NCBI RefSeq assembly: GCF_001633105.1
Contig: NZ_LUKZ01000020.1
Coordinates: forward strand, 27,526 to 80,101
Length of the DNA stretch: 52,576 nucleotides
Reading direction: 5' to 3'
From: Acidovorax sp. GW101-3H11
GTDB taxonomy: Bacteria; Pseudomonadota; Gammaproteobacteria; Burkholderiales; Burkholderiaceae_C
A program made the position numbers and the translations under genes. The notes beneath the pieces were generated by a model that saw only the letters and a list, made by a program, of their open reading frames with translations, was not told where the DNA came from and did no database searches. Positions 10,230 to 18,249 of the stretch are shown here, piece by piece. The stretch's first letter is position 1, and every line of letters starts with the position of its first letter.

Positions 10230-12257
10230 ATGTTCAAGAAAATTTTGATTGCAAACCGAGGCGAGATCGCCTGCCGTGTCGCCGCCACGGCCCAGCGCCT
10301 GGGCGTGAAGACCGTCGCGGTGTACTCCGACGCCGACGCCAATGCCAAACATGTGGCCGTGTGCGACGAGGCCGTGCACATTGGCGGCAGCGCGCCCAAG
10401 GACAGCTACCTGCGCTGGGAGCGCATCATCGAGGCCGCCAAAGCCACGGGCGCGCAGGCCATCCACCCCGGCTACGGCTTCCTGAGCGAGAACGAGGACT
10501 TCGCGCAGGCTTGCGCGGCTGCGGGCCTGGTGTTCATTGGCCCCCCCGCCTCGGCCATCAAGGACATGGGGCTTAAGGCCGAGTCCAAACAGCTCATGGA
10601 AAAGGCCGGTGTGCCCCTGGTGCCCGGCTACCACGGCAGCGACCAGGACCCGGCCCTGCTGCAGCGCGAAGCCGACCGCATTGGTTACCCCGTGCTCATC
10701 AAGGCCAGCGCGGGTGGCGGTGGCAAGGGCATGCGTGCGGTGGACAAAAGCGAGGACTTTGCCGCCGCGCTCGAATCCTGCAAGCGCGAGGCCATCAACA
10801 GCTTTGGTGACGATGCGGTGCTGGTCGAAAAATACGTGCAGCGCCCGCGCCACATTGAGATCCAGGTGTTTGGCGACATGCACGGCAATTGCGTCTACCT
10901 GTTCGAGCGCGACTGCTCGGTGCAGCGCCGCCACCAGAAGGTGCTGGAAGAGGCCCCGGCCCCCGGCATGACGCCCGCGCTGCGCGCACAGATGGGCGAA
11001 GCCGCCGTGGCCGCCGCCAAGGCGGTGAACTACGTGGGCGCGGGCACGGTGGAGTTCATCGTCGAGCAGCCGGGCGGCTACGAGCGGCCCGACCAGATGA
11101 AGTTCTACTTCATGGAGATGAACACCCGCCTGCAGGTGGAGCACCCCGTGACCGAGGCCATCACCGGCCTGGACCTGGTGGAGTGGCAGCTGCGCGTGGC
11201 CTCGGGCGAGCCGCTGCCGCTGCAGCAGCAAGACCTGCGCATCACCGGCCACGCCATCGAGGCGCGCATCTGCGCCGAGAACCCCGACAACAACTTCCTG
11301 CCCGCCACCGGCGCGCTGAATGTGTACGCACTGCCTGAGTGCGTGACGTTTGAACGCGGTGCGATCCGCGTCGATTCCGGCGTGCGCCAGGGCGATGCGA
11401 TCAGCCCGTTCTATGACTCCATGGTGGCCAAGCTCATCGTGCACGGCGACACGCGCGAGCAGGCGCTGGCGCGGCTCGATGACGCGCTGGCGCAGACCCA
11501 CATCGTGGGCCTGGCGACCAACGTGCAGTTCCTTCGCCGCGTGGCGAAGACGGATGCGTTTGCACAAGCCAAGCTCGACACTGCGCTGATCCCGCGCGAG
11601 CAGGCCGTGCTGTTCCACCAGGAGCCCGTCGGCCTGCCGCTGGCCGCCGCCGCTGCGGTGGCGCAAACGCTGCTGAAGGAGCGCGCCAGTGAAGGCGTGG
11701 ACCCGTTCAGCCGCCGCGACGGCTTCCACACCCATGGTGTGGTGCAGCGCCGCTTTGAGTTCGAATTTGGCGGCGAGCATGCCAAGGCGTTGTTGACCTA
11801 CGAGCGCGGTGGCAGCCTGCATCTGGCCGTGGGCGAGGGCGAAACCGCCGTGGCCGGGCCGCTGGTGTTTGCCCCGCAGGCCGATGGCATCGAGCTGCAG
11901 TTTGCAGGCCAGCGCACCCGCGCCGCTGTGTATGCGCAGGGCGAGGTGGACCATGTTTTTACCCCGCTGGGCGCCACGCAGATCACCGCCATCGACCTGC
12001 TGGCCCATGCGGGCGAGGTGGCGGCCGAAGGCGGGCGCCTGACGGCCCCCATGCCCGGCAAGGTGGTGTCGTTTGCCGTGAAGGCGGGCGACACGGTGGC
12101 CAAGGGCCAGCCCCTGGCGGTGATGGAAGCCATGAAAATGGAGCACACCATTGCCGCACCTGCGGATGGTGTGGTGCAGGAGCTGCTCTACGCGCCTGGC
12201 GACCAGGTGACCGAGGGGGCTGAACTGCTCAAGCTGGTGGCCGCCGAGAAGGCATGA
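10230..12257 (+). CDS. liuD: Methylcrotonyl-CoA carboxylase, biotin-carrying (alpha) subunit
   Basis: The 675-residue protein carries biotin carboxylase and biotin carboxyl carrier domains. N-terminal KILIANRGEIACRV, ATP-grasp motif ASAGGGGKGMRAV near residue 155, the catalytic region EMNTRLQVEHPVTE near 293, and GVRQGDAISPFYDSM near 385 are all present. The biotinyl domain at the C-terminus carries AVMEAMKMEHT with the biotinylated lysine near residue 636. It carboxylates biotin with ATP and bicarbonate and hands CO2 to LiuB. The pairing with a beta subunit and HMG-CoA lyase in one cluster favours methylcrotonyl-CoA over propionyl- or acetyl-CoA as substrate. A ribosome-binding site GCGAGGAAG precedes the ATG. 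Confidence 0.94.
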   Translation: MFKKILIANRGEIACRVAATAQRLGVKTVAVYSDADANAKHVAVCDEAVHIGGSAPKDSYLRWERIIEAAKATGAQAIHPGYGFLSENEDFAQACAAAGLVFIGPPASAIKDMGLKAESKQLMEKAGVPLVPGYHGSDQDPALLQREADRIGYPVLIKASAGGGGKGMRAVDKSEDFAAALESCKREAINSFGDDAVLVEKYVQRPRHIEIQVFGDMHGNCVYLFERDCSVQRRHQKVLEEAPAPGMTPALRAQMGEAAVAAAKAVNYVGAGTVEFIVEQPGGYERPDQMKFYFMEMNTRLQVEHPVTEAITGLDLVEWQLRVASGEPLPLQQQDLRITGHAIEARICAENPDNNFLPATGALNVYALPECVTFERGAIRVDSGVRQGDAISPFYDSMVAKLIVHGDTREQALARLDDALAQTHIVGLATNVQFLRRVAKTDAFAQAKLDTALIPREQAVLFHQEPVGLPLAAAAAVAQTLLKERASEGVDPFSRRDGFHTHGVVQRRFEFEFGGEHAKALLTYERGGSLHLAVGEGETAVAGPLVFAPQADGIELQFAGQRTRAAVYAQGEVDHVFTPLGATQITAIDLLAHAGEVAAEGGRLTAPMPGKVVSFAVKAGDTVAKGQPLAVMEAMKMEHTIAAPADGVVQELLYAPGDQVTEGAELLKLVAAEKA

Positions 12258-12320
12258 GCCTGGCGGGGGCACCCCGCGCGTGACAGCGCGCAGGGTGCAA
12301 TCCCGTTACCCTTGGGCGCC

Positions 12321-13241
12321 ATGAAAATCACCTTTTGCTGTACCGATGCCAAGCCCGAGCCCTGGCTCCAGGGCTTTTCTGCCGCGCTGCCTGGCGCTGA
12401 GATCTCTGTGTGGCAGCCGGGTGCGCCGCAGGCCGACTATGCCGTGGTCTGGGCACCGCCCCAGCAGTTCATGGACGAGCAACCGGGCCTCAAGGCCCTG
12501 TTCAACATCGGTGCGGGCGTGGATGCGCTCCTCAAGCTGCGCTTGCCGCCCCATGCACTGGTCGTGCGGCTGGACGATGCGGGCATGGCCGTGCAGATGG
12601 CCGAGTACGTGTGCCACGCGGTCATCCGCCACTTCCGCGAGTTCGATGGCTACGAGGCCGACATGGCGGCGGGCCGCTGGGGCTACCGCAAGCCGCGCCT
12701 GCGCAGCGACTTCCCCATCGGCGTGATGGGCCTGGGCGTGCTGGGCGAGCGGGTGGCCAAGGCTCTGGCGCAGTTCGACTTTCCCATCAACGGCTGGAGC
12801 CGCAGCCCCAAGGCCATCGAGGGCGTGCGGGCCTTCAGCGGTGCAGACCAATTCAATGATTTCCTGGCCGCGAGCCGCGTGCTGGTCAACCTGCTGCCGC
12901 TCACGCCCGAGACGGCCGACGTGATCAACAAGGACACGCTGGCCCGCCTGCTGCCCGGCGCCTATGTGATCAACGTGGCGCGTGGCGCACACCTGGTGGA
13001 CGACGACCTGCTGGCCGCCATCGACAGCGGCCAGGTGGCGGGCGCCACGCTCGACGTGTTCCGCACCGAGCCGCTGCCCGCAGGCCATGCGTTCTGGAGC
13101 CAGCCGCGCATCACCCTCACCCCGCACACCTCGGCGCGCACGCTGCGCGACGAGAGCATTGCCCAGATTGCGCGCAAGATCGCCGCGCTGCAGCGGGGCG
13201 AGGCGGTGGCGGGCATTGTCAACCCGGCGCGGGGGTACTGA
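12321..13241 (+). CDS. D-2-hydroxyacid dehydrogenase, glyoxylate/hydroxypyruvate reductase A type
   Basis: The 306-residue NAD(P)H-dependent reductase resembles GhrA. The nucleotide-binding motif is GVMGLGVLGERVAKAL near residue 137. The substrate arginine region is NVARGAHLVDDDLL near 218, and the catalytic His follows in TLTPHTSARTL near 275, with the Glu in RTEPLP. It would reduce glyoxylate or hydroxypyruvate in the cytoplasm, though other 2-keto acids are possible. The ATG at 12321 is used; a TTG nine bases earlier has no advantage. It sits between liuD and liuE on the same strand, with no evident pathway link to leucine. Confidence 0.88.
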   Translation: MKITFCCTDAKPEPWLQGFSAALPGAEISVWQPGAPQADYAVVWAPPQQFMDEQPGLKALFNIGAGVDALLKLRLPPHALVVRLDDAGMAVQMAEYVCHAVIRHFREFDGYEADMAAGRWGYRKPRLRSDFPIGVMGLGVLGERVAKALAQFDFPINGWSRSPKAIEGVRAFSGADQFNDFLAASRVLVNLLPLTPETADVINKDTLARLLPGAYVINVARGAHLVDDDLLAAIDSGQVAGATLDVFRTEPLPAGHAFWSQPRITLTPHTSARTLRDESIAQIARKIAALQRGEAVAGIVNPARGY

Positions 13242-13270
13242 ACCCGCGCCTTTTTTGCATCAGGATTCCC

Positions 13271-14185
13271 ATGACCTTCTCCATCCCCTCCCGCGTGCGC
13301 CTCATTGATGTGGGCCCCCGCGACGGCCTGCAGAACGAAAAGACGCCGGTGCCCGCTGCCGTCAAGATCGAGCTGGTGCACCGCCTGCAGCAGGCGGGCC
13401 TGAAAGAGATCGAGGTCACCAGCTATGTGTCGCCCAAGTGGGTGCCGCAGATGGCCGACAACCACGAGGTCATGGCCGGTATCACCCGCCAGAGCGGCGT
13501 GGCGTATTCGGTGCTCACGCCCAATCTCAAAGGTTTTGAAGCGGCGGTGCTCGACAAGCCCGACGAGATCGTCGTCTTCGGCTCCGCCAGCGAGGCCTTC
13601 AGCCAGCGCAACATCAACTGCAGCATTGTCGAGAGCATTGAGCGTTTTGCGCCCGTGGTGCAGGCCGCGCTGGCCGCTGGCATCCGCGTGCGGGGTGCCA
13701 TGAGCTGCACCGTGGGCTGCCCGTACGAGGGTGACATCGCGCCCGAGCGCGTGGCGTACCTCGCGGGCCTGCTCAAGGGCATTGGCGTGCAGCGCGTGGA
13801 CGTGGCCGACACCATCGGCGTGGGCACGCCACGCAAGGTGCAGCGCGCCATCGAGGCGACGCTGCAGCACTTCGGCATCGACGAGGTGTCGGGCCACTTC
13901 CATGACACCTACGGCCAGGCGCTGTCCAACACGCTGGCCGCGCTGGAGCTGGGCGTGTGGAACTACCAGTCGTCCGTGGCCGGGCTGGGTGGCTGCCCCT
14001 ATGCCAAGGGCGCCACGGGCAATGTGGCGACCGAGGACGTGGTGTACATGCTGCAGGGCATGGGCATCGAGACGGGCGTTGACCTTGATAAGCTCATTGA
14101 TGCGGGCGCGTACATCAGCGATTTTCTCGGCCGCAAACCCAATTCCCGGGCAGCCAATGCGCTGCTCACCAAACGCGCCGGGTGA
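13271..14185 (+). CDS. liuE: Hydroxymethylglutaryl-CoA lyase
   Basis: The 304-residue TIM-barrel lyase cleaves HMG-CoA to acetoacetate and acetyl-CoA, the last step of the leucine pathway in this cluster. The N-terminal metal/acid motif DVGPRDGLQNEKTPVP is near residue 15. The strand SYVSPKWVPQMAD, the motif VSGHFHDTYGQALSN with the metal-binding histidines near residue 208, and the active-site cysteine loop VAGLGGCPYAKGATGN near 240 all match. The ATG at 13271 has a modest purine-rich upstream region (CATCAGGATTCCC). It is the final catabolic gene; the next gene follows after 27 bases and is unrelated by function. Confidence 0.95.
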   Translation: MTFSIPSRVRLIDVGPRDGLQNEKTPVPAAVKIELVHRLQQAGLKEIEVTSYVSPKWVPQMADNHEVMAGITRQSGVAYSVLTPNLKGFEAAVLDKPDEIVVFGSASEAFSQRNINCSIVESIERFAPVVQAALAAGIRVRGAMSCTVGCPYEGDIAPERVAYLAGLLKGIGVQRVDVADTIGVGTPRKVQRAIEATLQHFGIDEVSGHFHDTYGQALSNTLAALELGVWNYQSSVAGLGGCPYAKGATGNVATEDVVYMLQGMGIETGVDLDKLIDAGAYISDFLGRKPNSRAANALLTKRAG

Positions 14186-14212
14186 ACCCGCCGGGCGCAG
14201 GAGAAAACAACC

Positions 14213-14722
14213 GTGTGTGGAGCTGAACTGAAAACCCTGCCCGAGGGCGTGCAGCGCGTGGCTGCGGCGCTCGAATCCCTGGGCCACCCCCACCGCCCGC
14301 AGATGCTGGACGACGCCGCGCGCACCGCGCAGCAGGCCGCCGATGCGCTGGGCATTGCCGTGGGGCAGATTGCGAAAAGCATCATCTTTCGCCGCAAGAG
14401 CGACGATGTGGCCGTGCTGGTGGTCACCTCGGGCGACCGCCGCGTGGACGAGAAAAAGGTCGAGGCCCATGTGGGCGGCAAGATCGGCCGCGCCGATGCC
14501 GACTTCGTGAAAAGCCGCACGGGTTTTTCCATCGGCGGCGTTTCGCCCGTGGCGCACGCCACGCCGCCCGTCACGCTCATCGACCAGGACCTGCTGCGCT
14601 TTGAGGTGGTGTGGGCGGCCGCAGGGCACCCGCATGGCGTGTTTGCGCTGCACCCCAGCGACCTGCAGCGCCTGACGGGCGCCCCGGTGGTGGATGTGGT
14701 CCAGGCCCCGGTAGCCGCATGA
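14213..14722 (+). CDS. YbaK/EbsC-family aminoacyl-tRNA deacylase
   Basis: The 169-residue protein belongs to the YbaK/ProX editing-domain superfamily, which hydrolyses mischarged tRNA (for example Cys- or Ala-tRNA-Pro). Supporting features are QIAKSIIFRRKSDDVAVLVV near residue 50 with the conserved lysine, the segment ADADFVKSRTGFSIGGVSP near residue 100 (the GxxxGxxxP substrate-pocket signature), and GHPHGVFALHPSDLQRLTG at the C-terminus. The start is the GTG at 14213, with AGGAG about ten bases upstream. It overlaps the DUF1289 gene by an ATGA, so the two are translationally coupled. Exact tRNA specificity is not readable. Confidence 0.87.
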   Translation: MCGAELKTLPEGVQRVAAALESLGHPHRPQMLDDAARTAQQAADALGIAVGQIAKSIIFRRKSDDVAVLVVTSGDRRVDEKKVEAHVGGKIGRADADFVKSRTGFSIGGVSPVAHATPPVTLIDQDLLRFEVVWAAAGHPHGVFALHPSDLQRLTGAPVVDVVQAPVAA

Positions 14723-14976
14723 ATGCTATTGATTTGATAGCTGCAAAAGCAATGCAGTTGCGCGAAGAAGGCCATTTTGACCATGAAAATGCCGAGCCTG
14801 TGCCTTCGCCCTGCATCTCGGTGTGCCGCATGTCGCCCGACCGCAGCCACTGCGAAGGCTGCTTTCGCACGCTGGACGAGATCCGCCTCTGGTCGCGCGC
14901 CGATGGCAGCCTGCGCCGGGGCATCTGGGAGCAGCTGCTGGGCCGCGCAGGCATCGGCCATGAGGCACCCCCCTGA
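14719..14976 (+). CDS. DUF1289 small Cys-rich protein with repeat-derived N-terminus
   Basis: The 85-residue protein has the DUF1289 core PSPCISVCRMSPDRSHCEGC and then FRTLDEIRLW, with four cysteines that probably bind metal (zinc or an Fe-S cluster); its function is unknown. The first 24 residues (MNAIDLIAAKAMQLREEG, then HFDHEN) are not part of the domain and are encoded almost entirely by copy 2 of the dispersed 68-bp repeat. The ATG lies just before the repeat and overlaps the stop of the upstream YbaK gene. So the repeat appears to have been domesticated as an N-terminal extension. An alternative start after the repeat would lack a ribosome-binding site. Confidence 0.85.
   Translation: MNAIDLIAAKAMQLREEGHFDHENAEPVPSPCISVCRMSPDRSHCEGCFRTLDEIRLWSRADGSLRRGIWEQLLGRAGIGHEAPP
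14724..14791 (+). repeat. Dispersed 66-68 bp repeat, copy 2 (5' end of DUF1289 gene)
   Basis: It starts TGCTATTGATTTGATAGCTG, then AAAAGCAATGCAG, TTGCGCGAAGAAGGCC, ATTTTGACCATGAAAATG. Block order and spacing match the other six copies. It is oriented with the gene and is translated as residues 2-24 of the DUF1289 protein. Confidence 0.8.
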
Positions 14977-15056
14977 GCGGCCGAGCGGCGGCCCTCGCCC
15001 GGGCCACGCCCGTTGTGTGCACGGTGGCTCGCCGTGCAATGACATGGAGAGCTGAC

Positions 15057-15710
15057 ATGAAGCACATCACCTTCTACCTGGACTTTGTCTCGCCCTATGC
15101 CTGGCTCGCGTTCGAGCGCCTGCCCGAGGTGCTGGAGGGCCTGAGCTACAGCGTGGCCTACCAGCCTGTGCTGCTGGGCGCGCTGCTGCAGCAGCACGCC
15201 AACCCTGGCCCGGCGGGCATTGCGCCCAAACGCGACTGGACCTATCGCCACGTGACCTGGCTGGGCCACGCACAGGGCACGCCGCTGCAAATGCCCGCGC
15301 GCCATCCGTTCAACCCGCTGCCGCTGCTGCGCCAGGCGCTGGCCTGCAGCGACGACGGCGCCATCAACCGCTATGTGGCAGGCACTGTGCTGCGCCATGT
15401 GTGGCAGGGCGGGCATGATGCGCTGGACGCCGAGCGCCTGGCCGCACTGGCGGCCGATCTGGCCGATCAGATCCGTCCGGGGCAAGACGCGAGCAGCGAC
15501 GGCCCCAAGTCGCTGCTGCGCGCCAACACCGAGGCCGCGCAGGCCGCAGGCGTGTTTGGCGTGCCTGCGTTTGCTGTGGACGGCAAGATTTTCTGGGGGC
15601 TCGACAGCCTGCCCATGCTGCGTGCCTACCTCGATGGAGATGCATGGTTTGATGGCCCGGGCTGGAATGCTGTCAGCCAGCTTCCATCGGGTTTACCCGC
15701 GAAGTCCTGA
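15057..15710 (+). CDS. 2-hydroxychromene-2-carboxylate isomerase family (DsbA-like)
   Basis: The 217-residue protein has a DsbA/kappa-GST-like thioredoxin fold: N-terminal FYLDFVSPYAWLAFERLP with the active-site serine of the isomerase family in place of a CxxC, and C-terminal AAGVFGVPAFAVDGKIFWGL with the cis-Pro loop. Enzymes of this family isomerise 2-hydroxychromene-2-carboxylate in naphthalene degradation using glutathione. No aromatic-degradation genes are nearby, so the real substrate is open. The ATG at 15057 is preceded by GGAGAGCTGAC. It follows the DUF1289 gene by 80 bases. Confidence 0.9.
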   Translation: MKHITFYLDFVSPYAWLAFERLPEVLEGLSYSVAYQPVLLGALLQQHANPGPAGIAPKRDWTYRHVTWLGHAQGTPLQMPARHPFNPLPLLRQALACSDDGAINRYVAGTVLRHVWQGGHDALDAERLAALAADLADQIRPGQDASSDGPKSLLRANTEAAQAAGVFGVPAFAVDGKIFWGLDSLPMLRAYLDGDAWFDGPGWNAVSQLPSGLPAKS

Positions 15711-15883
15711 GCCGTTTCCGGATGCTGAAAGGGGTGCTGCGGGTTTCACCCTAAATTGTCAGAGAGCGGTCAGTTTGATGAAAGCTCGTGTTGGTTTCGC
15801 GTCAGAGCGTGGTCAGTGCTGTCCTGAAGAATCCGTGCAGCCCGCCGCAGTGCGGTCTGAATAACCAACAGGAGACATTCACC

Positions 15884-17545
15884 ATGGCTACAGTCCATCC
15901 CGCACCGCGGCCGATGTCGCCCGAAGAGCGCAAGGTCATCTTCGCGTCATCGCTCGGCACCGTTTTTGAGTGGTACGACTTCTACCTCTACGGCTCGCTC
16001 GCAGCCATCATCGCCAAGCAGTTCTTCAGCGGGCTGGACTCCGGCTCGGCGTTCATCTTCGCGCTGCTGGCATTTGCGGCGGGCTTCATCGTCCGCCCCT
16101 TCGGCGCCATCTTCTTCGGCCGCCTGGGCGACATGATCGGCCGCAAGTACACCTTCCTGGTCACCATCCTGATCATGGGCCTGTCCACGTTCATCGTGGG
16201 TATCCTGCCGACCTACGCGTCGATTGGTGTGGCCGCTCCCATCATCCTGATCGTGCTGCGCCTGCTGCAGGGCCTGGCCCTGGGTGGTGAGTACGGCGGC
16301 GCTGCCACCTACGTGGCCGAGCATGCCCCGCACGGCCGCCGTGGCGCCTACACCGCCTGGATCCAGACCACCGCCACGCTGGGCCTGTTCCTGTCGCTGA
16401 TGGTGATCCTGGGCACCCGCACCATCGTGGGCGAAGAAGCCTTTGCCGACTGGGGCTGGCGCGTTCCGTTCATCGTGTCCATCGTGCTGCTGGCCATCTC
16501 GGTGTGGATCCGCCTGGCCATGAACGAATCGCCTGCCTTCCAGAAGATGAAGGCCGAAGGCAAGACCTCCAAGGCGCCTCTGAAGGAATCCTTCGGCGAG
16601 TGGAAGAACCTGAAGATCGTGATCCTGGCGCTGGTGGGCCTGACGGCTGGCCAGGCTGTGGTGTGGTACTCGGGCCAGTTCTATGCCCTGTTCTTCCTGA
16701 CGCAGGCGCTGAAGGTGGATGGCGCGACGGCCAACATCCTGGTGGCTGTGTCGCTGCTGATCGGTACGCCCTTCTTCATCGTGTTCGGTTCGCTGTCCGA
16801 CAAGATCGGCCGCAAGCCCATCATCCTGGCAGGCTGCCTGCTGGCCGCACTGACCTACTTCCCCGTGTTCGGCGCACTTACCAAGGCGGCCAACCCCGCC
16901 CTGGCGGAAGCCCAGGCCAAGAACAAGGTCGTGGTGGTGGCAGATGCCAACGAGTGCTCGTTCCAGTTCAACCCCACGGGCACCGTCAAGTTCACCAGCT
17001 CGTGCGACATCGCCAAGCAGGTGCTGGCTGGCGCTTCGGTGAGCTATGAAAACGCGCCTGGTGCAGCCGGCACGCCTGCTGTGATCAAGATCGGCGAGAC
17101 CGCCATCACCGGCTACAGCAGCAAGGGCCTGCCCGCTGACGAAGCCAAGAAGAAGGACGGCGAGTTCAAGAAGGCCGTGGCCGATGCGCTCAAGGCTGCT
17201 GGCTACCCCACCAAGGCAGACCCTGCCCGCATCGACAAGGTCATGGTCACAGCGATCCTGGTCTACCTGGTGCTGCTGGTGACCATGGTGTACGGCCCCA
17301 TCGCCGCCATGCTGGTCGAAATGTTCCCCACCCGCATCCGCTACACGTCCATGTCCCTGCCGTACCACATCGGTAACGGCTGGTTCGGCGGCCTGCTGCC
17401 CACCACGGCATTCGCCATCGTGGCCCAGACCGGCAACATGTACAACGGCCTGTGGTACCCCATCATCATCGCCGCAGCCACGGTGGTGATCGGCGGCCTG
17501 TTCATCAAGGAAACCAAGGACGTGGACATCTACGCCAACGACTGA
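15884..17545 (+). CDS. MHS-family MFS metabolite:H+ symporter with large inserted domain
   Basis: The 553-residue inner-membrane transporter belongs to the metabolite:H+ symporter branch of the MFS (like ProP, KgtP and ShiA). N-terminal SSLGTVFEWYDFYLYGSLA is diagnostic, as are FGRLGDMIGRKYTF near residue 82, LLQGLALGGEYGGAATYVAE near 125 and FGSLSDKIGRKPII near 300. Between two helices, about residues 330-450, is a hydrophilic insertion of some 120 residues that is unusually long for the fold; transport helices resume with VMVTAILVYLVLLVTMVYGP. The frame is continuous. The start has CAGGAGA upstream. The substrate, an organic acid or compatible solute, cannot be deduced. A small membrane protein follows. 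Confidence 0.92.
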   Translation: MATVHPAPRPMSPEERKVIFASSLGTVFEWYDFYLYGSLAAIIAKQFFSGLDSGSAFIFALLAFAAGFIVRPFGAIFFGRLGDMIGRKYTFLVTILIMGLSTFIVGILPTYASIGVAAPIILIVLRLLQGLALGGEYGGAATYVAEHAPHGRRGAYTAWIQTTATLGLFLSLMVILGTRTIVGEEAFADWGWRVPFIVSIVLLAISVWIRLAMNESPAFQKMKAEGKTSKAPLKESFGEWKNLKIVILALVGLTAGQAVVWYSGQFYALFFLTQALKVDGATANILVAVSLLIGTPFFIVFGSLSDKIGRKPIILAGCLLAALTYFPVFGALTKAANPALAEAQAKNKVVVVADANECSFQFNPTGTVKFTSSCDIAKQVLAGASVSYENAPGAAGTPAVIKIGETAITGYSSKGLPADEAKKKDGEFKKAVADALKAAGYPTKADPARIDKVMVTAILVYLVLLVTMVYGPIAAMLVEMFPTRIRYTSMSLPYHIGNGWFGGLLPTTAFAIVAQTGNMYNGLWYPIIIAAATVVIGGLFIKETKDVDIYAND

Positions 17546-17577
17546 TCGTGATGCCCGACCGGTGACCCTGCGGGTTG

Positions 17578-17629
17578 CCGGTCGGCACCGACCGGTGTGC
17601 AGGGCCCAACCCGCAAGGGGCGGGCCCTG
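17578..17629. other. Two tandem perfect hairpins between transporter and small protein genes
   Basis: CCGGTCGG pairs with CCGACCGG across a two-base loop (17578-17595), and CAGGGCCC pairs with GGGCCCTG (17600-17629). Neither is followed by a T-run, so they look more like mRNA-stabilising or attenuating structures between the two cistrons than a classical terminator. Confidence 0.55.
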
Positions 17630-17737
17630 TGTTCCATCAAGGGGCTTGTGCCACGCACCAGTACAACCGATAACCCTGCGCCTGAGCAGGCCCCTTGATT
17701 GAACAAACCCATTCCCTAGGACCCAAGGAGATTTTTT

Positions 17738-17941
17738 ATGTGGAAGATTGTTGTTGGCTTCGTTCTGTTTGCAGCGCTGTCGATGTACGTGATCATCGTG
17801 GCGGGCGACAAGGCCGACATGGGCGGTGAAAAACACGGCGCAGATGCCGTGCACGCGCCAGAAGCCCCCGCCAGTGCCGCCGGGCCCGCGCCTGTGGCCG
17901 CCCCCGCTTCGGCACCTGCCGCTCCGGCCAGCGCCCAGTAA
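17738..17941 (+). CDS. Small single-pass membrane protein
   Basis: This 67-residue protein consists of one N-terminal transmembrane helix (MWKIVVGFVLFAALSMYVII) and a periplasmic or cytoplasmic tail of about 40 residues dominated by Ala and Pro (PAPVAAPASAPAAPASA). I recognise no named family. AAGGAG lies eight bases before the ATG, so it is well expressed in principle. It sits 192 bases after the MHS transporter and before a clear terminator, which suggests a shared transcript and perhaps an accessory role, but this is position only. Confidence 0.7.
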   Translation: MWKIVVGFVLFAALSMYVIIVAGDKADMGGEKHGADAVHAPEAPASAAGPAPVAAPASAPAAPASAQ

Positions 17942-18005
17942 GCGTTCAGCCTGGTGATCGGGCGCCCGCTGGGGCTCTTGGCCACCGGCGGTGTCTCACA
18001 ACCAA

Positions 18006-18041
18006 AAAGCCCGGTGCGTTGGCCCCGGGCTTTCTCTTTTT
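18006..18041 (+). terminator. Rho-independent terminator of the transporter/small-protein unit
   Basis: AAAGCCCGG pairs with CCGGGCTTT across a ten-base loop, followed by a T-rich run (CTCTTTTTG). It lies 65 bases after the small membrane protein gene. It opens the roughly 300-base non-coding stretch 17942-18245, whose remainder is the inverted-repeat element at 18084-18249. Confidence 0.85.
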
Positions 18042-18083
18042 GTGCTGCCGCTGTCAAGCCGCAGCGTTCAGGGCCTTTGCGGC

Positions 18084-18249
18084 CTAGTGTCCCGAGTTAG
18101 AAATTCGTCGAATAAATCTCCCGACAATCCCCGCCATGCGTCGTTGCAAATGCTCGCCATGCCACCCGGCATGGCTGCGCTTTGCGCCTAGCCTGGCAGC
18201 GATTTCGACAGATTTCATTCTTCAACGACCCTCCAACTCGGAACACTAG
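18084..18249. repeat. 166-bp MITE-like element with CTAG-bounded inverted ends
   Basis: The left end CTAGTGTCCCGAGTTAGA and the right end (read inward on the minus strand) CTAGTGTTCCGAGTTGGA are imperfect inverted repeats, and similarity continues inward for about 50 bases (left TCGTCGAA...AATCT, right TCGTTGAAGAA...AATCT). The centre holds a perfect hairpin, GCCATGCC with GGCATGGC, flanked by GCGTCGTTGC and GCGCCTAGCC. The right CTAG supplies the TAG stop codon of the minus-strand binding-protein gene. CTAG may be a four-base target duplication, as for some IS5-type elements, but being palindromic it cannot be told from the ends themselves. No transposase is present. Confidence 0.65.

Noticed and set aside
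10197..12272. 691-codon minus-strand frame opposite liuD
   Set aside because: It mirrors liuD codons; no domain is recognisable and composition is the usual His/Gly/Leu-rich antisense pattern.
15884..17545. The long middle segment of the MHS transporter as a fused second gene or frameshift
   Set aside because: The frame is open throughout and transport helices resume after it in the same frame; there is no internal start with a ribosome-binding site.
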